From positions 1 to 64,000 of the forward strand of contig NZ_NWUO01000012.1 of the NCBI RefSeq assembly GCF_002895925.1: a stretch of DNA of 64,000 nucleotides, in the 5' to 3' direction. The translations under genes and the position numbers were made by a program. The DNA is from Mixta theicola. Lineage in GTDB: Bacteria > Pseudomonadota > Gammaproteobacteria > Enterobacterales > Enterobacteriaceae. Each line of letters begins with the position of its first letter. The first letter of the stretch is position 1. The notes beneath the pieces were generated by a model. That model had not been told where the DNA came from. It saw only the letters and a list, made by a program, of their open reading frames with translations, and did no database searches. Of the stretch, positions 18,474 to 28,589 are shown piece after piece.

Positions 18474-19868
18474 TCAGGCCGACTGTGGCGGATTATGCTT
18501 GCGGCTCTCTATTTCACCGACGATCCGCACATACATTTTTTCGTTCAGATTGTAGAAACAGCCCATGGCCACGATGGTGATCACCGCCAGCACGCCCGGC
18601 CAGATAAAAATAAGCTGACGTAACCCCTCGATAGTGCTTTCCGACTGGGCAATGTTCGGTACATAGCCAATCTGGGTAAGCATCCAGCCGGGAAAGAACC
18701 CTGCCAGCGCCTGAGAGACTTTACGGAAGAAAGTGAAGCCGGTGTATACCGTCCCTTCTGAACGCACGCCGGTTCGCCACTCGCCATACTCTACGGTATC
18801 GGAAACCAGCGCCCAGTTCAGGCTGTTCACAAAGGCCGAGCCAAAGAAGGCGAGGCAGGAGAAAAGCACAAAGCTCACCGAGCTATCGCCCAGGGTGTAG
18901 TTGAGCAGATCGCCGATTACCCAAATCAGCAGTCCACCGATATAGACGGTCTTCTTACCGAAGCGACGTACGGCGATGGGCATCAAAAATACGCCGATAA
19001 AAATGCAGCCCATGCTGAAGAAGCCCATCCAGGAAAGCAGCATAGGATCGTTAAGTACGTACTGGGTGTAGTAGACCTGGATAGCCAGCTTGACGTTAAA
19101 AGCCCCCAGCGTACAGAGATTGGCGATGCAGAGAATAAACAGCGGACGATTGCCGCCAATGGCCCTGAATGACTGAAGCAGCCCCGGTTTCTGGCCCGGC
19201 TTAACGGGCTGAACTTCCACATAACGCTCTTTCACCCCGGCGTAGCACCACCACATAAAAAACAGCCCAAAAAGCGAGAAGAGCATTGCCGCCAAGATAT
19301 AGCCCAGCTGGGGATTGTTATCTATCATATTCATCATCGGCACAAAGCCCACGGTACACAGCAGCAGGCCGAGCGTTGCGCCACCCTGACGCCACGCCGC
19401 CAGCGAAGCCCTCTCGTGCGGGTTTTTTGTAATGGCGGGCACCATTGCGCCATACGAGCAGTTCATTATGCTGAAAAACAGGCCATACAGCATAAACAGC
19501 GCCGTCGCCATAACGGTTTTGCCGGTGATGCTGAAGTCGGTGCCAACGAAGTTAGCCACGGCCAGCAGCGTGACCGGAAAGGCAGCATAAAGCACGAAGG
19601 GCCGGAATTTCCCCTTCGGACCAATTTTACGACGTGAATCAAGCATGATGCCGGTGCCCATATCGGTAAAGGCGGTAAAGAATTTGGCAATCAGAAAGAT
19701 GACCCCGCCCCAGGTACCCGGCAGGCCCAGCACATCGGTATAAAATTTCAGCAGGTACAGGGTGCCGATATCCAGCAGAATATTGGAGCCGAGATCGCCC
19801 ATACCGTAGGCGAGTTTTTCTTTAAACGGCAGGCGTAGCGTCGCCGGATCGGATGTATGGTGACTCAT
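18474..19868 (-). CDS. yihP: GPH-family transporter YihP
   Basis: 464-aa paralogue of yihO with 12 predicted membrane helices. DLGSNILLDIGTLYLLKFYTD, MGTGIMLDSRRKIGPKGKF and SDTVEYGEWRTGVRSEGTV (segments of longer conserved blocks) match E. coli YihP. It is thought to import sulfoquinovose glycosides or to move the pathway product; the exact cargo is not settled. It lies between yihO and yihQ, as in E. coli. Confidence 0.88.
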   Translation of the reverse strand: MSHHTSDPATLRLPFKEKLAYGMGDLGSNILLDIGTLYLLKFYTDVLGLPGTWGGVIFLIAKFFTAFTDMGTGIMLDSRRKIGPKGKFRPFVLYAAFPVTLLAVANFVGTDFSITGKTVMATALFMLYGLFFSIMNCSYGAMVPAITKNPHERASLAAWRQGGATLGLLLCTVGFVPMMNMIDNNPQLGYILAAMLFSLFGLFFMWWCYAGVKERYVEVQPVKPGQKPGLLQSFRAIGGNRPLFILCIANLCTLGAFNVKLAIQVYYTQYVLNDPMLLSWMGFFSMGCIFIGVFLMPIAVRRFGKKTVYIGGLLIWVIGDLLNYTLGDSSVSFVLFSCLAFFGSAFVNSLNWALVSDTVEYGEWRTGVRSEGTVYTGFTFFRKVSQALAGFFPGWMLTQIGYVPNIAQSESTIEGLRQLIFIWPGVLAVITIVAMGCFYNLNEKMYVRIVGEIESRKHNPPQSA

Positions 19869-19913
19869 TATCTTTTCCTCTTCTGCCCGCAGATTCCCTG
19901 CGAGCGAGCCTTA

Positions 19914-21953
19914 TCAGATGTGACGTAATGATCCAAACAACGCGGCCCAGTCACTGTCGGCGCGATAAAAGACCGGGGGTTTCCCGATGGGTGCCTCCAC
20001 CGTCAGCTCGCCGCCGCCGCAATGCTGCTCGCCCGTCCAGGCATTTATCCAGCTATCCTGCGGTAGATAGAGCGCCCACTCCCGGCAATCTTCTGCGTAC
20101 ACCGGGGCGACCAGCAGATCCCGGCCGAACAGGTACTGATATTTCAACCTGTAGGTATGGGCGTCATCTTCATAATGCAGAAACAGCGGGCGCATAACCG
20201 GCAGCCCGGTTCTGGCATTCTGCGCCACCGCCTGCTTGATGTAGGGTTTAAGAGTGGTAAAGACGGTAGTCATACGGGCAAAGTGGGCGATGGTCTCCGC
20301 ATCGCTATCAAACTGCCAGTTGTCGCCTGGTCGGTTCCCTTCGTGGGTGCGCATCATCGGGGTGAAGGCGCTGAAGTCGCACCAGCGCAGCAGCAGTTCT
20401 TTGCTGCGCTGCATGCCAAATAACGTGGTATAGCCGCCGATATCGCTGTGATGCAGGCCGTGACCGGTCATCGCCAGTGAGAGCGCCGCCGGGACCACCG
20501 AGGCCAGGCCGTCATCCAGACTCCAGTCTACGTTCTGGTCGCCGGCCCACATCATCACTGAATATTTTTGGCTGCCGGTGGAGCCTGCGCGCATAAAAAA
20601 GAGGATCTCGCCGAGCTTGCCGCTCTCCTCCAGCGCTTCGTAGTTGCACTTCGCCCACAGAGCTGGCCAGGCGTTGTGCATAATCTCTGCGCTGACGCCG
20701 TTATACAGCCTGGTGTCGGTCGGCAGATATTCGCCGAAATCCGCCATCCAGCCGTTGCATCCCAGTTCGATCAGGTTCTTTTTAATCACCTCTTTGAACC
20801 AGGCGTATGCTTCCGGGTTAGTCAGATCGACCACGCCGCCGTAAAACTCGCCGAACTCCACCAGATAGTCTTGTCCTGCCGCGTCTTTTGCCAGATAGCC
20901 GTGGCGTGCGGCCTCTTCACAAAGATCGCGGTCGCTGGCGACATAAGGATTGATATAGGAGAGGAACTGCACCCCTTCGCGATTCCACTGCCGGATGCGG
21001 TTTTTCAGATCGGGATAGAGCTCGCTGTTCCACTTCCAGTTCCACATCACACGCTTGCCGAAAGAGGTCATGCGGATACCGGACCAGTCCTGCGCCCAGA
21101 CGCCGTTAACCTTCACTCCGCCGTTGCGCATGGTATCCAGTTTCTGTTGGCAAACCTCGGTGCCGCCCTGAATACCGAGCGTTACGCCGTCGTATACCCA
21201 CTCCGGCAGCTCCGGCTGGCGGCCCAGCATCCCGGTGAGTTTTTCCAGTAAATCAATATAGGTTTCTGCACATTCGAAGCGCAGCGTGGCGTTATCTTCC
21301 CAGATAGCCAGTTCATGATAATCCGGCGCGCTGAAGTCGAAATTCATGTAGCAGCTGTTATCCACATGGCAGTAATACTTCTGGGTGCTGACGAACGTGG
21401 GCTGTGGAAAGAAGGTCCAGTAATAATCGCCGCCCGCGTTTTCTTTGCAATCGGCCTGCCAGGTGACGTAGGTCTGCTTGTTACGTCCCACGCCCTGTTC
21501 GCTGGTCCATAACGGGAAAGGCTTACCGCGCAGATCGAAGTAAGAAAACTGTTCGCCGCAGCCGTAAATATGATCTTCTGGCTGCGCCGCCAGCCGCAGC
21601 CAGATACGATTGTGGCTGGTGCTATCGTTCTTCACGTCGATCGCCAGGCGGCCATCGGCATCAACTCTGATGGTAAGCATGGCGTTTACCGCGTCGCCAC
21701 GGGTAAAAAAGATGTCCCAGCCAGCGCCCTGTTGCGTTACCGAAGCTGTAGTAAGCGCAATCTTTTCGTTCAACCGATCTTTAATACTGAAGTTGCCGCG
21801 AAACATATCAATATCGGCTTCGCCTGCGCCTATCCACAGACAGGGGGCTTCTGCGCTGTGCCGCAGAATCAGACGCTGTTGCCAGCAGAGGGTAAATCCG
21901 TCCTGCAACAGAATAAGCTCTGGCGCAGATAAGTCAGATTGTAATGAAGTCAT
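19914..21953 (-). CDS. yihQ: Sulfoquinovosidase (GH31)
   Basis: 679-aa retaining alpha-glycosidase that releases sulfoquinovose from sulfoquinovosyl glycerol and plant sulfolipid. The numbering coincides with the characterised E. coli enzyme: nucleophile D405 (WMADFG), acid/base D472 (AGDQN), and sulfonate-recognising R301, W304 and Y508 are all in place. These residues distinguish sulfoquinovosidases from ordinary GH31 alpha-glucosidases. It is the first enzyme of the pathway and lies in the yihUTSRQPO transcription unit. Confidence 0.96.
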   Translation of the reverse strand: MTSLQSDLSAPELILLQDGFTLCWQQRLILRHSAEAPCLWIGAGEADIDMFRGNFSIKDRLNEKIALTTASVTQQGAGWDIFFTRGDAVNAMLTIRVDADGRLAIDVKNDSTSHNRIWLRLAAQPEDHIYGCGEQFSYFDLRGKPFPLWTSEQGVGRNKQTYVTWQADCKENAGGDYYWTFFPQPTFVSTQKYYCHVDNSCYMNFDFSAPDYHELAIWEDNATLRFECAETYIDLLEKLTGMLGRQPELPEWVYDGVTLGIQGGTEVCQQKLDTMRNGGVKVNGVWAQDWSGIRMTSFGKRVMWNWKWNSELYPDLKNRIRQWNREGVQFLSYINPYVASDRDLCEEAARHGYLAKDAAGQDYLVEFGEFYGGVVDLTNPEAYAWFKEVIKKNLIELGCNGWMADFGEYLPTDTRLYNGVSAEIMHNAWPALWAKCNYEALEESGKLGEILFFMRAGSTGSQKYSVMMWAGDQNVDWSLDDGLASVVPAALSLAMTGHGLHHSDIGGYTTLFGMQRSKELLLRWCDFSAFTPMMRTHEGNRPGDNWQFDSDAETIAHFARMTTVFTTLKPYIKQAVAQNARTGLPVMRPLFLHYEDDAHTYRLKYQYLFGRDLLVAPVYAEDCREWALYLPQDSWINAWTGEQHCGGGELTVEAPIGKPPVFYRADSDWAALFGSLRHI

Positions 21954-21996
21954 GATGATCTCCGTAGATGTAGGGTAATTCGGTTATTTTTTTCTT

Positions 21997-22884
21997 TTAT
22001 TCGCCGCCGATTGCCAGCCACAGACGGTGCGTCTCCTGCGGAGCAAGAGAAATCAAATCTTGCGTCGAGTTAAACGCATTGGGCGGGCAGCTCATGGGCT
22101 CTACGGCCAGTCCGGTACGCGCTAATTTTTCGCCGCTATAAACCTGTATCCAGGGTTGGGTAGAGCAGAGAAAAACGGACATCTTCTGCTGCGGACTGGT
22201 CAGCACCACCTTCCACGGCCTCTCTGAGGAGGGGGCTTTAAAGGTGTGATCGATCCGCGACGCACCGAGAGTTCGCGGCGAGCGATAATCCAGTCCCGCT
22301 TCGCTGGTGGCGAGAAGATGCCGGGGGTTCAGCTGTGCATCCACGCAGAACGCCTGCTCAGCAGGGAGCCGTAGCGTACAGGTATCCACCGTTTCCAGAT
22401 TGCAGGTTAAATAAGGGTGAATACCTGCACCGTAAGGTGCAGGCCGGTCACCGATGTTTTGCGTGGTGATGGTAATCTCCAGGCCTGACGCTGCATCAAG
22501 CCGGTAAACCGTTTCGCAAACCAATGCGAAGGGATAACCATAGGACGGCGGTAGAAATGCCGTCAGCGTCACCGCTGAAGCGGAACGGGCGCGAATTTGC
22601 CAGTCGCGCCAGGCTAACAGCCCATGTATGGCGGCGTGAGTTGCCCGATCGTTTAACGGAAGCAGGTACTCAACGTCTTGATACTGATAACAGCCGTTGG
22701 CAATGCGGTTAGGCCAGGGTACCAGCACTTTTCCCTGATGGGCTGGCGGCATCGTTTCCGGATGGTGGGGGACGACCAAATGTCGCCCGCTGCGGGTTAA
22801 TTCAGCCAGCCCTGCGCCCACAGAGACGATTTTCGCCTGGTAGCGACCTGCGGTGAGTTCGATGGTTATTCCACTGCTGTGCAT
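21997..22884 (-). CDS. yihR: Sulfoquinovose mutarotase / aldose 1-epimerase family YihR
   Basis: 295-aa protein of the aldose 1-epimerase fold. The catalytic histidines are visible in THAAIHGLL and GAGIHPYL, with VEPMSCPPNAFN near the C-terminus. It is believed to interconvert sulfoquinovose anomers released by YihQ so that the isomerase can use them. Length is slightly below the E. coli protein (308 aa). Confidence 0.92.
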   Translation of the reverse strand: MHSSGITIELTAGRYQAKIVSVGAGLAELTRSGRHLVVPHHPETMPPAHQGKVLVPWPNRIANGCYQYQDVEYLLPLNDRATHAAIHGLLAWRDWQIRARSASAVTLTAFLPPSYGYPFALVCETVYRLDAASGLEITITTQNIGDRPAPYGAGIHPYLTCNLETVDTCTLRLPAEQAFCVDAQLNPRHLLATSEAGLDYRSPRTLGASRIDHTFKAPSSERPWKVVLTSPQQKMSVFLCSTQPWIQVYSGEKLARTGLAVEPMSCPPNAFNSTQDLISLAPQETHRLWLAIGGE

Positions 22885-22905
22885 GTCCGGTGTCCTTGCG
22901 AGACG

Positions 22906-24147
22906 CTATTTCGCATTGCTGTCGAGAAGCCCGGCGGCCACGGCCGGAGCCAGGCCCGGAGCCAGCGGAAGCCGGGGGATGACCAGACAGTGCAGCAGGT
23001 GATAAATATCCTGTTTGCCGTCCCAAACCTTCGTCGTCACTTCGTTATGAGGATCCAGCTCCTGCCACCAGGAACCATTTTCATAGTCCATCAGGTACTT
23101 CATGCAGTAGTCCCACCATTTTTGATACCAGGCTTCATATTGCGCATCCCCCGTGACGGTATAGAGGGCGTAAGCGGTTCCCATCGCTTCCACGATGGGC
23201 CAGCGCACGCGTTCGCGGACAATAGGCGTTCCGTCCCAGTCTACGGAATAGACAAACCCATCCGCGCCGTCCGGTGCCCAGGCATCACGGATGGTAGCGT
23301 AGAACAGGCCTTTAGCATCCTCCAGCAGCCAGTCGGGCGGCGTCTCAAAGCGGGCCTCCAGCGCGGCGCGCAGATGCAGCATCAGGCGGCCCCATTCAAT
23401 CCAGTGCCCCGGTGTGCCGCCATAGGCGCGAAAACGGTGTGCAGGATTCTCTTTGTTGTAATCGCGCATCGGGTTCCAGCTGGTGTCAAAGTGTTCATTA
23501 ACGCGATAGTCACCTTTACGGGCGACGTCGTGAATAATCACTGAAGCGATACGCAGTGCCCGCTCGAGCCATTTGCGTTCGGAGGTGACGTCGTAGACGA
23601 TCAGAAAAGCTTCCACCGCATGCATATTGGCGTTGCCGCCACGATAATCTTCCGTCTTGCTGAAGGCTTCATCCCAGGACTCCAGACACATCTGCTCCTG
23701 CTCGCTCCAGAAATACTTTTCAATCACCTCAATAGCGTAATCAAGCAGCGGCCGCGCGTCGGGATGACCGGTAGTAACCGCGCTGGCCGCCCCGAGCAGG
23801 ACAAAGAAGTGCTGATAGCCCTGTTTGGAGGCATCCACCACGCCTTCATCGTTTACGCAGGCATACCAGCCGCCATACTGCTTATCACGCAGCGCGTCGT
23901 TCAGGGTAGTGATGCCATGCTCGACCAACGCGTACGCGCCAGGACGCCCCATGCAGGCAGCGACGGAATAGACATGCAGCATGCGCGCGGTGATCCACAG
24001 GTGCGTGCCCATATCTGCCCGTACCTGGCCGTTATTGCCCAGCCAGCCAAAACCTGTTGGTACCGCCGCGTTTTTGCCGAAGTTGAAAATTCGGTCGGTT
24101 TCCTGCTCAAGCCAGCGATTGTGGCTCAGGGTGTTAAACCATTTCAT
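22906..24147 (-). CDS. yihS: Sulfoquinovose isomerase YihS
   Basis: 413-aa (alpha/alpha)6-barrel isomerase of the N-acylglucosamine 2-epimerase family. In the sulfo-EMP pathway it converts sulfoquinovose to sulfofructose. Visible motifs are [18 protein letters not shown], the histidine-bearing [19 protein letters not shown] and the C-terminal [20 protein letters not shown] good GAGGAG precedes the start. Length equals the E. coli enzyme. Confidence 0.95.
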   Translation of the reverse strand: MKWFNTLSHNRWLEQETDRIFNFGKNAAVPTGFGWLGNNGQVRADMGTHLWITARMLHVYSVAACMGRPGAYALVEHGITTLNDALRDKQYGGWYACVNDEGVVDASKQGYQHFFVLLGAASAVTTGHPDARPLLDYAIEVIEKYFWSEQEQMCLESWDEAFSKTEDYRGGNANMHAVEAFLIVYDVTSERKWLERALRIASVIIHDVARKGDYRVNEHFDTSWNPMRDYNKENPAHRFRAYGGTPGHWIEWGRLMLHLRAALEARFETPPDWLLEDAKGLFYATIRDAWAPDGADGFVYSVDWDGTPIVRERVRWPIVEAMGTAYALYTVTGDAQYEAWYQKWWDYCMKYLMDYENGSWWQELDPHNEVTTKVWDGKQDIYHLLHCLVIPRLPLAPGLAPAVAAGLLDSNAK

Positions 24148-24159
24148 CGTTTTCTCTCC

Positions 24160-25035
24160 TCAACGGCGGGCCATCATTTCATCCACAATCTCGCCTAAAC
24201 GCTGCAACTTAGGCACCGAGAGATCGCGCAGCATCATCTCTGTATCTGGCAGACCAATCACCGAGGACCAGACGGCGCGTCCGGCCAAAAAGCCGCTGGC
24301 GCCTGCGGTCATGGCAACGCTCACGGCGCGCGGGAAAAGTTTTTCATCTACGCCGGAAGAGAGGATGACCCAGGGCATATTGATGTGCTCGTTCAGGCGT
24401 CGGCATGCGCTGAGCAGCGCCTGCTGCAAGCCTTTCCCGGCCAGCGGCATCTCTACCTTGTAGAGATCGGCCCCGCTATCGCCCAGCTCTTTTGCGGCAT
24501 GAATAATCGCCTCTTCGCGATCGAACGCGTCGCCGTGACGCGGCGGACGCACCACTGGCTCGATAATGCTGACCAGACCGTTGCTGTGGCATAGCTGGTT
24601 AAACGCCCTGACCATTTCAAGGCGCTGCTGCGGATCTTCATCGCTGCGCCAGAGCACCAGCAGCTTGAGCGCCTTGCCGCCGTCGCGCTTTACCTGCTGC
24701 GGGTCAACGTGTTGGTCAATCACCACGCTATCTACCGGAATGCCGTTGCCGGGAATAAACGCATCCGCCGCAACAATCATCGCGCAGTTGCTGGCGATCG
24801 CCTTCTGCTCAACGACCTGGCGATAGCAAAACTGCTGATCGACGAGGATCGCCGAGGCATAGGGCGAAAGAATACGGGCGGCGTTCACTTTAAAATCCGT
24901 TAATACCCCATCGGTAACGGGCGTGGTTGCGCCTGCGGCGGCAAACATTAAGCGCATGGCTTCCCGCTGATCGACCGCCAGCATGGCGAAACCGCCGGAA
25001 GGGCGAGTAATGTCTTTAATGGTGTAGCGATTCAT
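24160..25035 (-). CDS. yihT: Sulfofructosephosphate aldolase YihT
   Basis: 291-aa class I aldolase that splits 6-deoxy-6-sulfofructose 1-phosphate into dihydroxyacetone phosphate and sulfolactaldehyde. It resembles tagatose-bisphosphate aldolases of the LacD type; the segment LYKVEMPL holds the likely Schiff-base lysine. The sequence ends 13 bases before yihS. Length is one residue shorter than in E. coli. Confidence 0.94.
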   Translation of the reverse strand: MNRYTIKDITRPSGGFAMLAVDQREAMRLMFAAAGATTPVTDGVLTDFKVNAARILSPYASAILVDQQFCYRQVVEQKAIASNCAMIVAADAFIPGNGIPVDSVVIDQHVDPQQVKRDGGKALKLLVLWRSDEDPQQRLEMVRAFNQLCHSNGLVSIIEPVVRPPRHGDAFDREEAIIHAAKELGDSGADLYKVEMPLAGKGLQQALLSACRRLNEHINMPWVILSSGVDEKLFPRAVSVAMTAGASGFLAGRAVWSSVIGLPDTEMMLRDLSVPKLQRLGEIVDEMMARR

Positions 25036-25061
25036 GCTTAATCCTTTTTACCTGATCTACG

Positions 25062-25946
25062 TTAATGAGACAGCCCGGCACAGGTGCGTACCTGCTCAAG
25101 AATTGCGCTCCAGTCTTCGCGTCCCCGCCCGGCGGCGCGCGCCTGGTTATAAACTTCGCGAGAGGCGGCCCCCAGCGGCATTGGGACATGCAGTTGATTC
25201 GCCACATCCAGCGCAATGCCAAGATCTTTGTGAGCAAGGTCGATCATAAAGGCCGGAGAAAGATCGCCTTTCAGCACTTTATTCGGCCAGGAGGTGGTGA
25301 AGTGGCCTTTGCCCGCCGGGGTGCCGCTCATTACTTTCAACGCCACGTCGAACGACAGGCCGAGCGCTTCGCACAGGACGGCGGCTTCGGCGGAGAGGGC
25401 GTTCAAAGCGATGCTCATATAGTTGTTGATAAGCTTGACGCGAATACCCATGCCTGGGCCGCCAGCGTTTACCAACTCGCTGCCCATCGCCATCAGAATG
25501 GGCGTGGCGCGTTCCACCTGCTCCGATGTACCGCCTGCCAACAGCAGCAGGGTTCCGGCAATGGCGTGATCGGAGGTGCGGCCCACGGGAACATCCATCA
25601 TGCTGAAGCCGCGCTGTTTCATATCGTGAATTAGGGCGTCGGTTTGCAGAGGGTGAATAGTGGACATATCGATAACCAGCGCCTGAGGGGATAACCCGTC
25701 ACAAACCCCTTGTTCACCCAGCAACACCGAGCGAACCAGATCGCCGTTGGGCAGCATGGTGATAACAAACTCGGCATCAACGGCGGCCTGGGCTGGCGTG
25801 ACCGCTGCCGTGGCTCCTTTTTCCACCAGTTGCTGTACCGCTGTCGGGTTAATATCAAATACCTTTAGCTGATGACCGTCCCGTAACAGATTGCTCCCCA
25901 TCGGCGCGCCCATCTGGCCCAGCCCTATAAATGCAATGACCGCCAT
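25062..25946 (-). CDS. yihU: Sulfolactaldehyde 3-reductase YihU
   Basis: 294-aa NADH-dependent beta-hydroxyacid dehydrogenase. It reduces sulfolactaldehyde to 2,3-dihydroxypropane-1-sulfonate (DHPS), which is exported. The N-terminal Rossmann motif is [11 protein letters not shown], followed by the substrate motif [16 protein letters not shown] and the catalytic lysine region [15 protein letters not shown]. It is the first gene of the minus-strand operon, divergent from yihV. Confidence 0.95.
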   Translation of the reverse strand: MAVIAFIGLGQMGAPMGSNLLRDGHQLKVFDINPTAVQQLVEKGATAAVTPAQAAVDAEFVITMLPNGDLVRSVLLGEQGVCDGLSPQALVIDMSTIHPLQTDALIHDMKQRGFSMMDVPVGRTSDHAIAGTLLLLAGGTSEQVERATPILMAMGSELVNAGGPGMGIRVKLINNYMSIALNALSAEAAVLCEALGLSFDVALKVMSGTPAGKGHFTTSWPNKVLKGDLSPAFMIDLAHKDLGIALDVANQLHVPMPLGAASREVYNQARAAGRGREDWSAILEQVRTCAGLSH

Positions 25947-25982
25947 ACCTTCTCCTCAAACGTGGTTCAGTGTTTCATTCTG

Positions 25983-25993
25983 TCAATAATTGA
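25983..25993. promoter_or_regulatory. Dyad TCAAT-A-ATTGA in the yihU-yihV control region
   Basis: A perfect 5-bp inverted repeat around a central A, 37 bp upstream of the yihU start. It shares the TCAA/TTGA arms with the dyad at 26033-26046, so the two may be operators for the same regulator (candidate: CsqR/YihW). Confidence 0.4.
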
Positions 25994-26032
25994 GCGTTTA
26001 TGTCTATTGTTTGATCGTATTTGTAATTTAAA

Positions 26033-26054
26033 GTCAAAAAATTGACAGGTGTCA
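26033..26054. promoter_or_regulatory. Overlapping dyads and -35-like TTGACA in the yihV promoter region
   Basis: GTCAA-A4-TTGAC (26033-26046) overlaps TGACA-GG-TGTCA (26043-26054), and the shared TTGACA (26042-26047) is a perfect -35 hexamer reading towards yihV. No convincing -10 follows at 17 bp. Repressor binding here would block yihV and probably yihU. In E. coli CsqR (YihW) binds between these genes; the exact bases here are inference. Confidence 0.45.
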
Positions 26055-26113
26055 CTTTTTAAACAATTCATAAAATTAAAATGAGGGAAACAGAAAAAAG
26101 GTAAGGAACAGCT

Positions 26114-27010
26114 ATGACTCGCATCGCTTGTATAGGCATCACCGTGTTGGATCGCATCTGGTATCTTAATGATTTACCGCAGGAAGGAGGCAAGTACGTA
26201 GCGAAAAACTACACCGAGGTGGGGGGAGGCCCGGCGGCGACGGCGGCGGTGGCGGCAGCAAAACTGGGCGCTGCCGTTGATTTTATTGGTAGAGTGGGTG
26301 ATGACGAGACCGGAAGTACCCTACTGACGGAGCTGGCATTCCTGGGCGTCAATACTCGCTATACCCGCGTGGTGAAAGGCGCGCGATCCTCACAGTCGGC
26401 GGTGCTGGTGGATGGTCACGGCGAACGCATTATTGCTAACTATCCCAGCCCGGATCTGCCTGCTGACGCCAGCTGGTTGTCCGATATCGACTTCAGCCAG
26501 TGGGATGCAGTGCTGGCGGATGTGCGCTGGCACGATGGGGCAAAATGCGCCTTTACCCTGGCTCGACAAGCGGGCGTACCGACTATCCTTGATGCAGACG
26601 TGACGCCGCAGGCGATCGGCGATCTGGTGGCATTGAGCGACCATGCCGCCTTCTCTGCGCCTGGCTTACAGCGCCTGACCGGGCTATATGAGCCAGCCGC
26701 CGCGCTAAAAGAAGCACAAATGCTCACCCGTGGCCATGTGTATGTCACGCAGGGAGCGCAGGGCTGTTTTTGGCTGGAAGAGGGCACGTTAAATCATCAG
26801 CCCGGATTTAGCGTCGATGTGGTGGATACTACCGGTGCGGGCGATGTTTTTCACGGCGCGCTGGCGATAAGTCTTGCCCAGCAGCACACCAGGGCAGAGG
26901 CGGTTCGCTTCGCCAGTGCTGTCGCCGCGCTGAAGTGTACTCGTGCTGGTGGGCGCGCCGGTATCCCCGACGGTGACCAAATCCGCTCTTTTATGTCACT
27001 TTTTGTATAA
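26114..27010 (+). CDS. yihV: Sulfofructose kinase YihV
   Basis: 298-aa PfkB/ribokinase family kinase that phosphorylates sulfofructose at C1. The glycine-rich N-terminal motif (YTEVGGGPAATAAVAAAKLG) and the C-terminal signature DTTGAGDVFHGAL with the catalytic Asp are clear. It is transcribed away from yihU and followed closely by yihW. Confidence 0.95.
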   Translation: MTRIACIGITVLDRIWYLNDLPQEGGKYVAKNYTEVGGGPAATAAVAAAKLGAAVDFIGRVGDDETGSTLLTELAFLGVNTRYTRVVKGARSSQSAVLVDGHGERIIANYPSPDLPADASWLSDIDFSQWDAVLADVRWHDGAKCAFTLARQAGVPTILDADVTPQAIGDLVALSDHAAFSAPGLQRLTGLYEPAAALKEAQMLTRGHVYVTQGAQGCFWLEEGTLNHQPGFSVDVVDTTGAGDVFHGALAISLAQQHTRAEAVRFASAVAALKCTRAGGRAGIPDGDQIRSFMSLFV

Positions 27011-27041
27011 AATATGAAACCAGTTGGATTTTAGAGGAAAG

Positions 27042-27851
27042 CCAATGAGCGTTACCGAACTGACCGGTAATCCACGACACGATCGGCTGCTGACGCTGAT
27101 TGCCGAGCGTGGCTATATGAATATTGATGAGCTGGCGCAGCTGCTGGATGTTTCCACACAGACGGTACGGCGCGATATTCGTAAACTGAGCGATCAGGGA
27201 TTGATTACGCGTCATCACGGTGGGGCCGGGCGCGCCTCTAGCGTAGTGAATACCGCTTTTGAGCAGCGGGAGGTCTCCTTGACGCAGGAGAAGCGGGCGA
27301 TTGCCGAAGCGATTGCTGACTATATTCCCGATGGCTGCACCATCTTTATTACTATCGGCACTACCGTCGAGCATGTGGCGCGAGCGCTGCTCAATCATAA
27401 CCATCTACGCATCATCACCAACAGTCTGCGGGTTGCGCACATTCTTTATAAAAACCCCCGTTTTGAGGTTATGGTGCCTGGCGGAACGCTGCGCGCACAT
27501 AACGGCGGAATTATTGGCCCCGCCGCGACAGCCTTTGTTTCAGGGTTTCGGGCGGACTATCTGGTCACCAGCATGGGGGCGATTGAGGGTGACGGCACAT
27601 TGCTGGAATTTGACGTTAACGAGGCCAGCGTAGTGAAAACCATGATGGCCTATTCACGCCATATATTACTGGCCGCCGATCATACGAAATACCATGCATC
27701 CGCTGCCGTAGAGATTGGCAATGTGTCGCAAACCACGGCGTTATTTACTGACGCGCTGCCGGGACCGGCGCTACAGCATCTGCTGAAGTCCAGCCAGGTT
27801 GAAATTGTGCCTGTCACGACGTCAGCCAGTGAGGAATTAACCGAAACATAA
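27042..27851 (+). CDS. yihW: DeoR-family repressor of sulfoquinovose catabolism (CsqR/YihW)
   Basis: 269-aa transcription regulator. It has an N-terminal DeoR HTH (DELAQLLDVSTQTVRRDIRKLSDQG) and a sugar-phosphate sensor domain with FITIGTTVEHVARAL and the ligand motif MGAIEGDGTLLEFDVNEA. In E. coli it represses the yih genes and is relieved by sulfoquinovose derivatives. A start at 27024 is possible, but the ATG at 27042 follows AGAGGAAAG and fits better. No IPTG-type or other insertion is seen. Confidence 0.92.
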   Translation, partial: PMSVTELTGNPRHDRLLTLIAERGYMNIDELAQLLDVSTQTVRRDIRKLSDQGLITRHHGGAGRASSVVNTAFEQREVSLTQEKRAIAEAIADYIPDGCTIFITIGTTVEHVARALLNHNHLRIITNSLRVAHILYKNPRFEVMVPGGTLRAHNGGIIGPAATAFVSGFRADYLVTSMGAIEGDGTLLEFDVNEASVVKTMMAYSRHILLAADHTKYHASAAVEIGNVSQTTALFTDALPGPALQHLLKSSQVEIVPVTTSASEELTET

Positions 27852-27989
27852 TCACGCTTTTCTGGCCGGTCAGACGATATTTTACCCGAAGCGGTTTTCT
27901 CGCGTTGTGTGCACATGATGCGTAATGCCGCATAGTCAAAGCTATGCTTTCCCGCTAAAGTTACTCCTCTATAACGGAAGGAGATGGCT

Positions 27990-28586
27990 ATGCTGTATAT
28001 CTTTGATTTAGGTAACGTCATTGTAGATATAGATTTTAGCCGGGTAACAGGCGTCTGGAGCGAACTGAGCCGCGTCCCGCTGGCGACATTAAAAAGCCGC
28101 TTTCAGATGGGCGAAAATTTTGCACAGCATGAGCGTGGCGAAATAAGCGATGAGCAATTTGCGGCCAGGCTCTGCGCCGAGCTGGATGTAGCGCTCAGCT
28201 ATGAACAGTTTACGGCGGGCTGGCAGGCGCTGTTTGTCGGCCTGCGTTCTGAAGTTATTGCCCTGATGCAGCAGCTACGCAGCCGCGGCGAACGGGTGGT
28301 TATCCTGTCCAATACCAACCGACTGCATTGCGACTATTGGCCGTCGCAGTACCCGGAAGTGCGGCAGGCCGCCGATAAGCTTTATCTTTCGCAGGATTTA
28401 GGCATGCGCAAACCGGAAGCGCGCATTTTTCAGCGGGTGCTGCAAGAGGAAGGCTTTAGCGCCGACAACGCCGTATTCTTTGACGATAATCTGGAAAACA
28501 TCGAGGCGGCGCGACAGTTGGGTATTACCGCCGTGCATGTTACCGATGCGCAGGTGGTGCCTGACTGGTTTGCTCACCGTGGTTAA
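27990..28586 (+). CDS. yihX: Alpha-D-glucose-1-phosphate phosphatase YihX
   Basis: 198-aa HAD-superfamily phosphatase. Motif I is FDLGNVIVDID (nucleophile D near residue 6), motif II is LSNTNR, and motif III/IV is MRKPEARIF with FFDDNLENI. E. coli YihX hydrolyses glucose 1-phosphate. The ATG at 27990 lies six bases after AAGGAG; the ATG at 27984 abuts the Shine-Dalgarno directly and is unlikely. yihY begins three bases after the stop. Confidence 0.93.
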   Translation: MLYIFDLGNVIVDIDFSRVTGVWSELSRVPLATLKSRFQMGENFAQHERGEISDEQFAARLCAELDVALSYEQFTAGWQALFVGLRSEVIALMQQLRSRGERVVILSNTNRLHCDYWPSQYPEVRQAADKLYLSQDLGMRKPEARIFQRVLQEEGFSADNAVFFDDNLENIEAARQLGITAVHVTDAQVVPDWFAHRG

Positions 28587-28589
28587 CTA

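Noticed and set aside
20568-21251. 227-codon plus-strand frame opposite yihQ
   Set aside because: Antisense shadow; yihQ has all catalytic residues in place.
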